Source: Bombyx mori (Eukaryota; Arthropoda; Insecta; Lepidoptera; Bombycidae). From it: DNA of 64,000 nt. The stretch spans positions 10,292,753-10,356,752 of the forward strand of contig NC_085135.1 in NCBI RefSeq assembly GCF_030269925.1, given 5' to 3'. The notes beneath the pieces are model-generated. The model saw nothing but the letters and a program-made list of their open reading frames with translations, had not been told where the DNA came from and did not search any database. The translations under genes and the position numbers were made by a program. Positions within the stretch are counted from its first letter, which is position 1; each line of letters opens with the position of its first letter. Below, piece by piece: positions 41,044 to 52,298 of the stretch.

Positions 41044-41077
41044 CCCGCTGAGTTTCTCGCCGGATCTTCTCAGCGGG
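41044..41077 (+). other. Conserved 3'-UTR hairpin, Jockey copy 2
   Basis: CCCGCTGAG pairs with CTCAGCGGG around the conserved 16-base loop. Confidence 0.6.
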
Positions 41078-41265
41078 TCGCGATTCCGATCCGGTAGTAG
41101 ATTCATTCGCGAAGCAGCTGCTCTTTAGCTGTTAGGTCTCCTTCGGAGGCGCTCGGGCAGTTGTTAGCAAATCCCACCCCTCCTGGCTGAGCCTTTGCTC
41201 GCCCACCTGTCCTGGTGAAGCTGGAAAGGCCTCCGGGCCACCAGTAATCTTTCAATCATAAAAAA

Positions 41266-41632
41266 AAAAACCTTGCCACGTGGTAAGCATAAAATAGAAA
41301 ATGTAAATCCACAACCATCTCAACCTGACCCTTCAACAAAAAATTCTAAATGTTTGAAGTGCGGTCTATTTACACATACAACTAATAAATGTTCTAATAA
41401 AACGTTAGTATGTTGCAAGTGTGGCAAGAAAGGTTGTAAAGTTTCAAATTGTCCTAACTGCCAGCCAAAAAACTTGTAAAGCAGGGCTTTTGCAAGAATA
41501 GAAATGCAGAACCTAATAATAATAATGATATCAGGCCATTTTTAAATATTAATATTAATGATTTAGAAGCATCTGGTTTGTTAGGTACAGGAGCAGCTTG
41601 CTCAATCTTAGGTAATGATTCCCACCTACTAC
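41266..41632 (+). pseudogene. Gag zinc knuckles and protease of the host LTR element
   Basis: After the Jockey, the plus frame reads LPRGKHKIENVNP and two knuckle motifs (CLKCGLFTHTTNKC, CCKCGKKGCKVSNC) and stops at 41479. In another frame at 41570-41630 comes LLGTGAACSILGND, a retroviral-type protease active site in which the catalytic Asp of DTG is replaced by Gly. It continues the gag that ends at 27745. The element is therefore dead and spread over about 18 kb by three insertions. Confidence 0.7.
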
Positions 41633-42155
41633 TTAACCCTTAATTTGGCTTAGTCCGCTACAACGAACAATCAAATAAATAAAATCCGGTGGCTCTATGA
41701 AAATTTCTATACGGCTTAAATATCTAACAAAAACTTTAAAATATATTTCTATTATGGTAAAAAAAAAAAAATTCTTATTTGGTAATCTTGTATCTGTGAT
41801 TCTGAGACAAAATGTCGACGAAGCACAAGCCATCCGTTTTACTCAAAGTATTTATATTTTTTTATAAAGGTTTTCCTAATAAATGTGCACGTTTATTTAC
41901 TGAAATAACTTTGTAATATTGTAATTTATTAAATCACTTATAGATCTTGTAATTTTGTATGGTTTTGGTGACTTTTTTTACTAAAAACAATGATTGTCCG
42001 CCACAGCGAACAAAATCAATTTCATAAATATTTAGTGTTTGATTGATTTGTCCGCCACAACGAACATTGCCAAAGTTATTGCGGGCTTAACATGTATTGG
42101 GATGATTACTAATATTTTACCTAATTATTAAATTTACATATTTATTTATACTTAT
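41633..42155. repeat. AT-rich flank with three copies of a 17-bp motif
   Basis: There is no gene. GTCCGC(C/T)ACA(A/G)CGAACA occurs at 41653-41669, 41996-42012 and 42050-42066, all in plus orientation. The segment opens with TTAACCC (41633-41639), as at a piggyBac-type end, but no matching GGGTTAA right end was found. Confidence 0.45.
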
Positions 42156-42470
42156 TTGCAAGAAATTGATGCAGGTAAGAAAAAGGAAATGAATAAAAAG
42201 GAGAGAGGTGCATTTTCAGAATCGACATGCGATAATAACCGCCTACCTGTTGTTCGGTGGAACGATAATAAGGCTGTTACGTTTATAAGCACATGCGTAG
42301 CTAGGGACCCCATCGAAAAAATTCAAAGATATTATTGTAAGGACTTGCGAATAAAGGTTGACGTGCAATGTCCTCAAAGTACGTCAATATAACAGGCATA
42401 TGTGAGGTGTAGATCTTGCAGACATGCTGATATCATTGTACAAAATAGCTTTCAAAAGTAGAAGGTAGTA
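42156..42470 (+). pseudogene. piggyBac-type transposase fragment
   Basis: The frame reads KKERGAFSES, LPVVRWNDNKAVTFIST and VDVQCPQS, then N, R, H, M, TGA, GVDLADMLISLYK and a TAG. WNDN and (M)GGVDLADM are hallmarks of piggyBac transposases, the latter holding a catalytic Asp. Two stops stand where Gly (TGA for GGA) and Trp (TAG for TGG) would be expected. Only the C-terminal catalytic part is present. Confidence 0.75.
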
Positions 42471-42826
42471 TAATAGCCGGCAAACTTCTTGAGCATTTGT
42501 CGACGTAGTGGGGGTAAGTTCGCGCATGGTACACTCACGTGCAAAAACAATATTTACTCTGCGTCATAATGCTATTAAATTATTAAAATCAACATATTAT
42601 GTATTTAATATAGGTTAATAATTGTAATAATTTAATCTTGGGGTAAAATAGATATTCCTTCTATTAAGTCAAAACTAGAGCTGTTGCCAGGTCTTGGTTC
42701 AGTTGAAGCGAAGCTGGTATTTGTAATTTTTTTTTCGTTATCATAATCTTGACCAGCATCATCATCAATGTTTTCATCACCCGAGTCGCTATCATCGTGA
42801 TGAGTCGACATAGGGCTCATCGGTGT
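42471..42826. other. No recognised gene; acidic minus-strand stretch
   Basis: The stretch is AT-rich. On the minus strand 42650-42820 could encode an acidic segment (DDSDSGDENIDDDAGQDYDN), possibly the N-terminus of a transposase. It has no other support. Confidence 0.3.
42823..42826. repeat. Target-site duplication GTGT (left) of LTR copy I
   Basis: It repeats at 52767-52770 after the truncated 3' LTR. Confidence 0.7.
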
Positions 42827-42945
42827 TGTAGTGTGCAGCTCGCCTAACCTTATATTTGTAACTGCACACACTAAATTATAACAGTATTACACGAATTGTC
42901 GACTTGAACAGTTCTCTTTTATTTCACCTACAACACTCCAATACA
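42827..42945 (+). repeat. 5' LTR (119 bp) of LTR element copy I
   Basis: It begins TGTAGTGTGCAGC and ends CCAATACA. Two inverted complete copies are at 46572-46690 and 52299-52417, and a truncated one is at 52692-52766. A primer-site-like TGGCGACCC follows directly at 42946. Confidence 0.9.
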
Positions 42946-43520
42946 TGGCGACCCTTAGCCAGCAGTTAAAATTTTGCAACATACATAAATTACGAGAGTA
43001 GCTAAATAAAATATGAAGAAATATAATTATGAAGAATATTATGAAAAATAAAAGTTTGTGAAGACGAGAAATAAGCGGAAAGAAGATTTTTAAATTACAG
43101 AAAATGAAAAAAAAGAAGAAAAAAAAAACCCTCACAGAAGATTGATTTGGATGAAGCGATGAGAACAATAGAAGAAGACAGAAAAGGGTGTTGCTGCCGG
43201 GAGCCGGGAGAATGCTCAAGCCTTATGATGAGAGGATATGCAGGGCGCCGGGAGATAAATTGTACGGGTCCGAGATGGAGCAGCTAGGAGACAGCTCGAG
43301 TCCAATGCTGAGGAGTTCATTCACCCATGCTACGTAAGACGTCATGACCTACATATACGTTGACAGTAAATACGTGCTTACTGCAATGTAAGTTTTTGCT
43401 TTGATATTGTAATAATTTTTTTTCATTATTTTAATGTTCTCTATTACGAGTATATGTTGTTATTATTTAGTTCATGCGGAATTTCTTTATGTTTAGTTTA
43501 CGGAAATGATGTCACGATAA

Positions 43521-43922
43521 TTGCGAGATTTTCATGCTAATTTAAAATATTTAAGAGAATATGTAGTAAAACTTGGTCCAAATAGACGTACAGAAGATTT
43601 AGGTTTTAAGAAACTAGAGGAAGCTCAAAAAGAATATAGTAAATTGGAGTGTATTTTGACTCAACCGAATCAAGAAATTCAAGATCAGAAATTAGATTAT
43701 AATCGTAACTATAATTGTTATGAAAATAGTACAGGTCAAAGAACTTCATATATCGTAAATCGAGGTAAACACTCAGGCGATCAACGCCAGCGTCAGCATT
43801 TTCGCGGACGGCCGATGAATAATCAGCGTGTACAGCATAATACGCAAGAGTCCAATGTCCAAGACAACTTGCGCAACGATAACGCAAATAATTATGACAA
43901 CTTAGAGTTTTTTCGTACCTAA
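43521..43922 (+). pseudogene. mdg1-like gag C-terminal part, copy I
   Basis: The frame (RDFHANLKYLREYVVKLG) ends with an Arg/Gly/Asn-rich tail instead of zinc knuckles, as in gags of the mdg1/412 group. The copy at 51327-51728 is nearly identical. In both, an upstream ATGATG is cut off by a TAA a few codons later, so the true N-terminus is missing or the defect is shared by the family. Protease residues follow at 43990-44041 in another frame. Confidence 0.65.
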
Positions 43923-44045
43923 ACAGTGCACTCATTCGATTTTTAGTTATAGTAATCTGTTGTGTAATTAAGTGTCAACTTAAAAATAGTAATATCGATC
44001 TTAATTTATTAATCGATAGTGCAGCTAGTTTAGTAGAATTTATTG

Positions 44046-46571
44046 ATCGCGTCCGTTTATCTTCCACCGGATAAGATCGTTCTAAGCAGTGATATCGAGG
44101 CGCTGCTCGGCATGGGAAGCTCTGTCATTCTGGCGGGCGACCTAAATTGTAAACACATCAGGTGGAACTCACACACCACAACCCCGAATGGCAGGCGGCT
44201 TGACGCGTTAGTCGATGATCTCGCCTTCGATATCGTCGCTCCGCTAGCACCGACTCACTACCCGCTAAATATCGCGCATCGCCCGGATATACTCGACATA
44301 GCGTTATTAAAAAACGTAACTCTGAGCTTACACTCGATCGAAGTAGTTTCAGAGTTAGATTCAGACCACCGTCCCGTCGTTATGAAGCTCGGTCGCGCTC
44401 CCGATTCCGTTCCCGTCACGAGGACTGTGGTGGATTGGCACACGCTGGGCGTCAGCCTGGCTGAATCTGATCCACCATCGCTCCTGTTTAGCCCGGACTC
44501 TACCCCGTCTCCTCAGGATACCGCTGAAGCCATAGACATCTTAACGTCACACATCACCTCGACATTAGATAGATCATCGAAACAAGTTGTAGCGGAGGAC
44601 TTCCTTCACCGCTTCAAATTGTCCGACGATATTAGGGAGCTCCTAAGAGCTAAGAACGCCTCAATACGCGCCTACGACAGGTATCCTACCGCGGAAAATC
44701 GTATTAGAATGCGTGCCCTACAACGCGACGTAAAGTCTCGCATCGCCGAAGTCCGAGATGCCAGATGGTCTGATTTCTTAGAAGGACTCGCGCCCTCCCA
44801 AAGGTCTTACTACCGCTTAGCTCGTACTCTCAAATCGGATACGGTAGTAACTATGCCCCCCCTCGTAGGCCCCTCAGGCCGACTCACGGCGTTCGATGAT
44901 GACGAAAAAGCAGAGCTGCTGGCCGATACATTGCAAACCCAGTGTACGCCCAGCACTCAATCCGTGGACCCTGTTCATGTAGAATTAGTAGACAGTGAGG
45001 TAGAACGCAGAGCCTCCTTGCCACCCTCGGATGCGTTACCACCCGTCACCCCGATGGAAGTTAAAGACTTGATCAAAGACCTACGTCCTCGCAAGGCTCC
45101 CGGTTCCGACGGTATATTCAACCGCGTTATTAAACTTCTACCCGTCCAACTCATCGTGATGTTGGCATCTATTTTCAATGCCGCTATGGCGAACTGTATC
45201 TTTCCCGCGGTGTGGAAAGAAGCGGACGTTATCGGCATACATAAACCCGGTAAACCAAAAAATCATCCGACGAGCTACCGCCCGATCAGCCTCCTCATGT
45301 CTCTAGGCAAACTGTATGAGCGTCTGCTCTACAAACGCCTCAGAGACTTCGTCTCATCCAAGGGCATTCTCATCGATGAACAATTCGGATTCCGTACAAA
45401 TGACTCATGCGTTCAACAGGTGCACCGCCTCACGGAGCACATTCTTGTGGGGCTTAATCGACCAAAACCGTTATACACGGGAGCTCTCTTCTTCGACGTC
45501 GCAAAAGCGTTCGACAAAGTCTGGCACAACGGTTTGATTTTCAAACTATTCAATATGGGTGTGCCGGATAGTCTCGTGCTCATCATACGGGACTTCTTGT
45601 CGAACCGCTCTTTTCGATATCGAGTCGAGGGAACCCGCTCCTCCCCACGACCTCTCACAGCTGGAGTCCCGCAAGGCTCTGTCCTCTCACCCCTCCTATT
45701 TAGCTTATTCGTTAACGATATTCCCCGGTCGCCGCCGACCCATTTAGCTTTATTCGCCGACGACACGGCTGTTTACTATTCCAGTAGAAACAAGTCCCTA
45801 ATCGCGAAGAAGCTTCAGAGCGCAGCCCTAGCCCTAGGACAGTGGTTCCGAAAATGGCGCATAGACATCAACCCAGCGAAAAGTACTGCGGTGCTATTTC
45901 AGAGGGGAAGCTCCACACGGATTTCCTCCCGGATTAGGAGGAGGAATCTCACACCCCCGATTATTCTCTTTAGTCAATCCATACCCTGGGCCAGGAAGGT
46001 CAAGTATCTGGGCGTTACCCTGGATGCATCGATGACATTCCGCCCGCATATAAAATCAGTCCGTGACCGTGCCGCGTTTATTCTCGGTAGACTGTACCCC
46101 ATGATCTGTAAGCGGAGTAAAATGTCCCTTCGGGACAAGGTGACACTTTACAAAACTTGCATTAGGCCCGTCATGACTTACGCGAGTGTGGTGTTCGCTC
46201 ACGCGGCCCGCACTCACATAGACACCCTCCAATCTTTACAATCCCGCTTTTGCAGGTTAGCCGTCGGAGCTCCGTGGTTCGTGAGGAACGTTGACCTACA
46301 CGACGACCTGGGCCTCGAATCTATCCAGAAATACATGAAGTCAGCGTCGGAACGGTACTTCGATAAGACTATGCGTCATGATAATCGCCTTATCGTTGCC
46401 GCCGCTGACTACTCCCCGAATCCTGATCACGCAGGAGCCAGTCACCGTCGACGCCCTAGACACGTCCTTACGGATCCATCAGATCCAATAACCTTTGCAT
46501 TAGACGCCTTCAGCTCTAACACTAGGAGCAGGCTTAGGGACCTCGGTAACCGTACTCGTCGAACTCGACAA
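44046..46571 (+). pseudogene. Jockey ORF2, copy 3, 5' truncated
   Basis: The reading frame is open throughout. It begins within the endonuclease (ASVYLPPD) and includes GDLNCKH, SDHRPV, GVPQGSVLS and FADDTAVYY. It is cut four codons before the usual C-terminus by the inverted LTR element at 46572; its 3' UTR resumes at 52422. It is the only copy without a coding lesion in the reverse transcriptase, and it serves here as the reference for the others. Confidence 0.9.
46568..46571. repeat. Target-site duplication ACAA (left) of LTR copy II
   Basis: It repeats at 52418-52421. The intact Jockey sequence has a single ACAA at this place. Confidence 0.9.
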
Positions 46572-46690
46572 TGTATTGGAGTGTTGTAGGCGAAATAAAA
46601 GAGAACTGTTCAAGTCGACAATTCGTATAATACTGTTATAATTTAGTGTGTGCAGTTACAAATATAAGGTTAGGTGAGCTGCACACTACA
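46572..46690 (-). repeat. 3' LTR (119 bp) of LTR element copy II
   Basis: Identical to 52299-52417. The minus-strand polypurine tract aaaaggggggagg lies directly inside (46691-46703). Confidence 0.93.
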
Positions 46691-46774
46691 CCTCCCCCCT
46701 TTTAAAAAAAAAATGATATTATTACATAACTACTTTTTTTTTTTTTTACTTAAACTAAATTACACAAAATATTA

Positions 46775-47303
46775 TTAACTTTCATAGTTTACTAACAAAA
46801 ATCCAATAAAACAATATTTTAAGTTACAAACTTCTTTGTCAGTAATACTTGTCACGTCTTTAATAACAAGTAACTTGGGAAAATCTTTCAAATGGCTCAT
46901 TTCCTTTATAAAATTGTTTACAAATCGTTCATAGCGCTTGCTTTTAATTATTACGAGCACGTTTATTTTGATTTGCTTGCAAAAACGTTATAATTCTCTC
47001 ATTAACACACTTACGGTAGACAACGATTGAGAAATTATAAAAATTGCTGATTTTTCAGGCACGAATTTGCAATTCCCATTATCACTAGTAAAATGTTTGA
47101 ATTTTTCTATCTGTTTTAATGTATTTTTATTACAAAATAGAATCAATTCAACGCCGTCAATTGGTCGTTTGAGGATTTCCACTACTTTAGGTTGATCAGG
47201 CCTTGGAGTAGAGGATACCTCCGTAGTCATGTTGTTATTGTCACAGTCAATACGTAACCTACAAGCCTGTACTCTTGTCATGAACGATACTACATGCTGT
47301 TGC
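46775..47303 (-). pseudogene. RNase H/integrase linker relic of LTR copy II
   Basis: The minus frame (MQQHVVSFMTRVQACRLR, KVVEILKRPIDGVELILF, FVPEKSAIFIISQSL) resembles the linker between RNase H and integrase in mdg1/412-type elements. An in-frame TAA lies at 46988-46990. Sequence after ITDKEV is not integrase, so the integrase was deleted. The upstream codons (VADALSRIPF) are at 51014-51060, beyond the DNA transposon. Confidence 0.65.
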
Positions 47304-47307
47304 ATTT
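47304..47307. repeat. Target-site duplication ATTT (left) of the DNA transposon
   Basis: It repeats at 51010-51013. Removing the element and one ATTT restores the host frame. Confidence 0.85.
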
Positions 47308-47319
47308 GGGTCATACACA

Positions 47320-48460
47320 TACATAAGTTCAGGGTGTATGTTGTTTAAAAAGAATGGATTTTATTCAAATTAAATTATATCGGGACATGAATTACAGTTA
47401 CCATTTTAAATACAAATGATAATCAAGCAAAAAATTATTAAATTACCTTTGTAACTTATTTTTTAGTTTCCTATTATCCCTTTCTGTGGACTGTTCGCAA
47501 AGGCAGTTGCTACATTTCGATATCATTTATTGTTGTTTGGTGAGAGTTATCGTATAATAAAATGCAAATATATCTTTAGTATATATGTCAAATATTTAAA
47601 AATATGCATATAATTATTATAAATAGATTAATTTATAGTAAAATTTTAAATAAACATTTAGTTACACGCAACCGCATCACTTCTGTGGACTTAAAATTTC
47701 GCCAAAAAAATCAATATCTACTAAAAGTACTACTCACCACATTTTTTTTATACTGGCCACATTATAAAGCTAGCATTGGCCATTTTGGATACAGCTACTG
47801 AGCGTTGGCGATCGTTCGGAATATTTTTTATAAATTCAGTGGTGATTTCGTAAAAGATCGGTAGAACTTTTCTGTTCCTGATATATTTCGGTAAGTAATT
47901 ATTGATTTCAACAATTATCACGTAGCCGTATGGCCGTTCATGGAGTAATTTCGGAAATGTTTGTGTCTTATTTTCTAACCTTAAAAACTAAAAGAGCATT
48001 GTGATTTTTTTATTGAATGTCCTTTCTGTGGACCCTTTTATGTGGACTTGAATGTCCACGCGAAAGACAATGTCTGCAGAAAATATCACATTATTGATTT
48101 CAAAACTAAAACACTGTCTTACTTATCTCTTAACTAGATGACGTTGACTCCTTTGGTCGTGCATGCTATTAAATCTACATAACATGAATTTTAAAAGAGG
48201 TTGTCTTGTATTTTGGCCAATGCCTACACGAAAGAAAGTGTCCACAGGAAATCGTTCTTAAGTTTTCCAACTGATTCAGCAGCTTGTTTGTAAACGTGAA
48301 CAATGTGCATTGTGTATCATCGGTAGCCGATTTATATCCCCTGCTAGCCCTCTGCTCCAAGACACGCTTCTTGCGTATAAACTAAAAGGGTTTGGCTTAT
48401 TTGTATCTATTGCATGGTATGGTAGGTAGAAGTAAATATAGTTTAATTTGTTCCAGCTAC
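47320..48460 (+). repeat. 5' non-coding part of the DNA transposon with repeated TTCTGTGGAC motifs
   Basis: There is no gene. The motif TTTCTGTGGAC or its core occurs at 47481-47491, 47681-47690 and 48023-48033, inverted at 48240-48250, and in altered form near the other end (50834-50843). Subterminal repeats are typical transposase binding sites; that role is inference. A possible splice acceptor (tttgttccag, 48447-48456) precedes the ATG. Confidence 0.5.
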
Positions 48461-50745
48461 ATGATGCCACGTTCAAGTAGATCTAGGTTACAATTGAGTG
48501 AAGAACAAAAGAAAAAACGTAGGCGTGAGCAAAAAAAACTAAGTATGCGCAGAGCTAGATCAAAGTTAGATTCTGTTGCTCTTGAAGAAAGACGCAAAAA
48601 GGACCGAGAAAGGTATCATCGTAAAAAAGAAGAGGGGCTGATTAAGACCATTAAAGACTTGAAACCCCGAGACCAGCGACAATTACGGAAAATGTGGCGA
48701 GAGAAAGCAAAACTTAGACGTGAGAAAGAGAAAATAAAAAGAACGACTGAGCAAATGTTACACGAAAATACACCCCCTTCAAGTCCACAACCATCATCTT
48801 CAAGTTCATCTTTTTCACGAATTCGGTCAGGAAAAGCAGTAGCTGCACGGAATAAACGAAGATTGAAGGCTAAAAATGAATATTTAATAAATAGATTAAT
48901 TGTTTTAGAACGAAAGCTAGCTAAATACAGAATGCGTCTACACAGAATTAAAAAAGGACAGAAACGAGGTAACACTGTACTAGTCAAACGAAAAATACAT
49001 GACTTTTTTATTGACGATGAGCATAGCAGACTCACAGCAGGCAAAAAAGAGACTATCACACGACGTAAAGTAAAAAAGCAAATACGTCTGTTGAATGACA
49101 CAATTCTCAATCTACACAAGATATTTAACAATAAGACGGGTTTAAACATATCATATGAGACATTTCGTAGACATCGTCCTTTTTGGGTGATATTTCCTAA
49201 AACAACTTCTAGAAATACCTGTTTGTGTCGTCAACATGCCAATAACGATTACATTGCTAGCGCTCTACATCAAGCTAAGATAATATCATTTTCTAACGCC
49301 ACTGATGTTGCCAGGTCGCTTTGCTGTGATAACATTCTGAGGGTTTCTTGTCTTGAACGAACATGTACCCTATGTTTTGAAAAAACTTTGGACTATACGG
49401 TCATCAATGGGAATGACACGATTCTTTACCAAAGATGGGTCACTAAGAAAGTGCCCCAAATAATTAAAGGCAATGAAAAATTATGTCAAAAAACACTCAA
49501 AGAATGCGTCAGAACTTCTCATCAATTACTTGTTAATAAATTTAATATAAGTTTGTCGACATTTATGCAACATCTTGCAAATATAATGAACCAATACAAG
49601 GCTATTCGATATATGAACAAAACTTATCGCCATCACAAAGTTTACTGCATATTGATTTTTCAGAAAATTATTCCTGCAAATATGGATCAGAAGTTCAGTC
49701 AGCCCACTTTGGTGGATCCAAATCACAACTCTCGTTACACACTTGCGTTTATTATTCTGTTGATTCTCAGCCACCAACAAACCTTATAAAAACAACATCC
49801 ATTTGCACTGTCTCGGAGAACTTACGACACGATCCTGTACTCATTTGCGCCCACTTGAAACCCGTAATTGAAAAAATTAAATTGATTACACCAGATTTGA
49901 CAGAGCTGCATATATTAAGTGATGGACCTGCTACTCAATATCGTAATAAAACAATGTTCCATATGTTAGCAAACTATGTGAGCAAAATTTCAAATGTAGA
50001 AACTATTGTGTGGCATTTCAGTGAGGCTGGACATGGCAAAGGTGCTCCTGATGGCGTAGGTGGCTGTTTAAAACGCACATGTGACAAGGCTGTTGCAAAT
50101 GGCCAAGACATATCAGGTATAGACAGTTTTGTTGATTGCGTAAAAGTCACCTGTAAAGGCATTGACATTATTCGTATTAATAATGATGTATCTGATATAC
50201 AAAAAATTGCCGATGCTAACAAAGTACGCCCCTTCAAAGGGACCTTAAAAATTCACCAGATCACATGGAGCTCAAAATCTCCTAACATTATTCACTGCAG
50301 GCGACTAAGTTGCTTATTGTGTGCACCTCACATTAGGTGTACACATTTTGAAATTGGGCAAATTCAGATTGAATATATTTCACGAGATACAAAAGAATCT
50401 TCGCCTACGATATCATCATCTATTTTATCAAGGACGGGTACCCCCAGACCAGTATCTTCTATTGGTACTGCATCAGCGTCAACCGTCACTGGACCAAGAA
50501 CACCATCTCCGCTCGAATCGTTTTTAAACACACCGTCTCCTGAATTAACAACGAGAATAGTCCGTCAACCACTAACCCCACGGAAGCAAAATATAGTATA
50601 TACTGACTCAGATGACTCAGCAACCCCCAAAAAATCCAGATTCCATACATTCTTTGATACCAGCGACACGGAGGACTCAATTCCATCCCCAAAAAAAGTT
50701 AAGTGTCAGTCGCTTTTTGATTATAGCGATGAAGAAAATTTTTAA
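48461..50745 (+). pseudogene. DDE/D-like transposase of the DNA transposon, one frameshift
   Basis: I chose the ATG at 48461 (MMPRSSRSRLQLSEEQ), just after a possible splice acceptor; the frame is open further upstream. The first 200 or so residues are strongly basic and helical. A Cys/His-rich block follows (CLCRQH, CC, C, CTLC; 49220-49380). Near 49647 one base is missing; the next frame then reads IDFSENYSCKYGSEVQSAHF (first Asp), SDGPATQYRNK (second Asp, 89 residues on) and GHGKGAPDGVGGCLKR (third Asp, 43 residues on). The C-terminal 130 residues are Ser/Pro/Thr-rich and acidic. Total is about 760 residues. The three motifs recur in uncharacterised invertebrate proteins as I remember them. 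AATAAA follows the stop. Confidence 0.75.
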
Positions 50746-51013
50746 AGTGTTTTTTTATTTTAATATTAATAAACTACTGTTTAGACATAAGTATTTTTTT
50801 CAATTATGATTCTTTTCTGTACGAGTCAGTCCCTTCTGTGGTCAAGAAAAAAATTAAAAACCCTCTATTTCATCAAAACCTGTAAAACGATCTCGTTTTA
50901 TATTATAATTTAGATACTATGATTAATAACTAATAAATGAAACTGATTTTGTAAAAATACGAACGATGTTTTTTTTTCCAAAAATTTTACCTTGTTTTGT
51001 GTATGACCCATTT

Positions 51014-51270
51014 CCTTTAAGCTGTTGGATGTAAAAGGTATCCGGCTCAATGCATCTGCAACTGCGTTGAGCAAAATTCACATGATTAATTATAATATTT
51101 AAATAAATATATCCCATAGACTAAATTAGAACTAATTTCTTCTATAACTATCTTATCCTGTTGTACGAAATTCAATAAATTCCTATGTCGCGACAACCAT
51201 TCATACTTAAGTACACATAAACTAGCTCCACTATCGATTAATAAATTAAGATCGATATTTCTATTTTTAA
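51014..51270 (-). pseudogene. Protease and RNase H end of LTR copy II
   Basis: The minus frame reads LLIDSGASLCVLKYEW (aspartic protease active site). After a deletion junction near 51090 it reads VADALSRIPFTS, the usual end of a Gypsy RNase H. The reverse transcriptase between them is missing. Confidence 0.7.
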
Positions 51271-51326
51271 GTTGACACTTAATTACACAAAAATTACTAT
51301 AACTAAAAATAGAATGAGTGCACTGC

Positions 51327-51728
51327 TTAGGTACGAAAAAACTCTAAGTTGTCATAATTATTTGCGTTATCGTTACGCAAGTTGTCTTGGACATTGGACT
51401 CTTGCGTGTTATGCTGTACACGCTGATTATTCATCGGCCGTCCGCGAAAATGCTGACGCTGGCGTTGATCGCCTGAGTGTTTACCTCGATTTACGATATG
51501 TGAAGTTCGTTGACCTGTGCTATTTTCATAACAATTATAGTTACGATTATAATCTAATTTCTGATCTTGAATTTCTTGATTCGGCTGAGTCGAAATACAC
51601 TCCAATTTACTATATTCTTTTTGAGCTTCCTCTAGTTTCTTAAAACCTAAATCTTCTGTACGCCTATTTGGACCAAGTTTTACTACATATTCTCTTAAAT
51701 ATTTTAAATTAGCATGAAAATCTCGCAA
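51327..51728 (-). pseudogene. mdg1-like gag C-terminal part, copy II
   Basis: Nearly identical to 43521-43922 in opposite orientation (two amino-acid differences noted: ILTQ to ISTQ and SYIV to SHIV). The Arg/Gly-rich tail replaces zinc knuckles. The same upstream stop after ATGATG is present. Confidence 0.65.
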
Positions 51729-52298
51729 TTATCGTGACATCATTTCCTTAAACTAAATATAAAGAAATTCCGCATGAACTAAATAATAACAACATATACT
51801 CGTAATAGAGAACATTAAAATATCGAAAAAAAAAAAAAAAAAATTACAATATCAAAGCAAAAACTTACATTGCAGTAAGCACGTATTTACTGTCAACGTA
51901 TATGTAGGTCATGACGTCTTACGTAGCATGGGTGAATGAACTCCTCAGCATTTGACTCGAACTGACTCCTAGCTGCTCCACCTCGGACCCGTACAATTTA
52001 TCTCCCCGCGCCCTGCATATCCTCTCATCATAAGGCTTGAGCATTCTCCCGGCTCCCGGCAGCAACACCCTTTGTTGTCTTCTTCTATTGTTCTCATCGC
52101 TTCATCCAAATGAATCTTCTGTGAGGGTTTTTTTTTTTTTTCATTTTCTATAATTTTAATAATCTTCTTTTCTCTTCTCGTTTTACAAACTTCTATTCTT
52201 CATACTATTCTTCATAATTATATTTCTTCATATTTTATTCAGCTACTCTCGTATTTTACGTATGTTGCAAAATTTTAACTGCTGGCTAAGGGTCGCCA

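Larger units (their letters stand above)
35326..41270 (+). mobile_element. Jockey-type element, copy 2, nearly full length
   Basis: It starts CATTCCGATTCAGG directly after CCTTGCC and ends in A10 before CCTTGCC. It has a 5' UTR of about 316 bases, ORF1, ORF2 and 3' UTR. An 839-bp R1-clade fragment (40184-41022) interrupts it just before the ORF2 stop. It is the only copy here with a visible 5' end, so it defines the family at about 5.1 kb. ORF1 is intact; ORF2 has several lesions. Confidence 0.92.
47308..51009 (+). mobile_element. Autonomous-type DNA transposon, 3.7 kb, superfamily uncertain (Sola-like?)
   Basis: Perfect 12-bp inverted ends GGGTCATACACA (47308-47319) and TGTGTATGACCC (50998-51009) are flanked by ATTT. 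It is inserted in the minus-strand LTR copy II, whose coding frame is restored by its removal. One long gene (48461-50745) encodes a DDE/D-like transposase. A four-base AT-rich duplication and a D-D-D triad are features I recall for the Sola superfamily, but I cannot confirm the match without a search. Confidence 0.85.

Noticed and set aside
41633..42470. A complete piggyBac element
   Set aside because: Only a TTAACCC-like left end and a broken catalytic fragment are visible; no right end with GGGTTAA.
42946..42962. Naming the tRNA primer of the 119-bp LTR family
   Set aside because: TGGCGACCC is placed as a primer site should be, but I could not match it confidently to a tRNA.
48392..48460. 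Upstream extension of the transposase frame as the true N-terminus
   Set aside because: A splice-acceptor-like ttccag lies in it and ATGATG follows at once; the extension has no recognisable feature. The choice remains uncertain.
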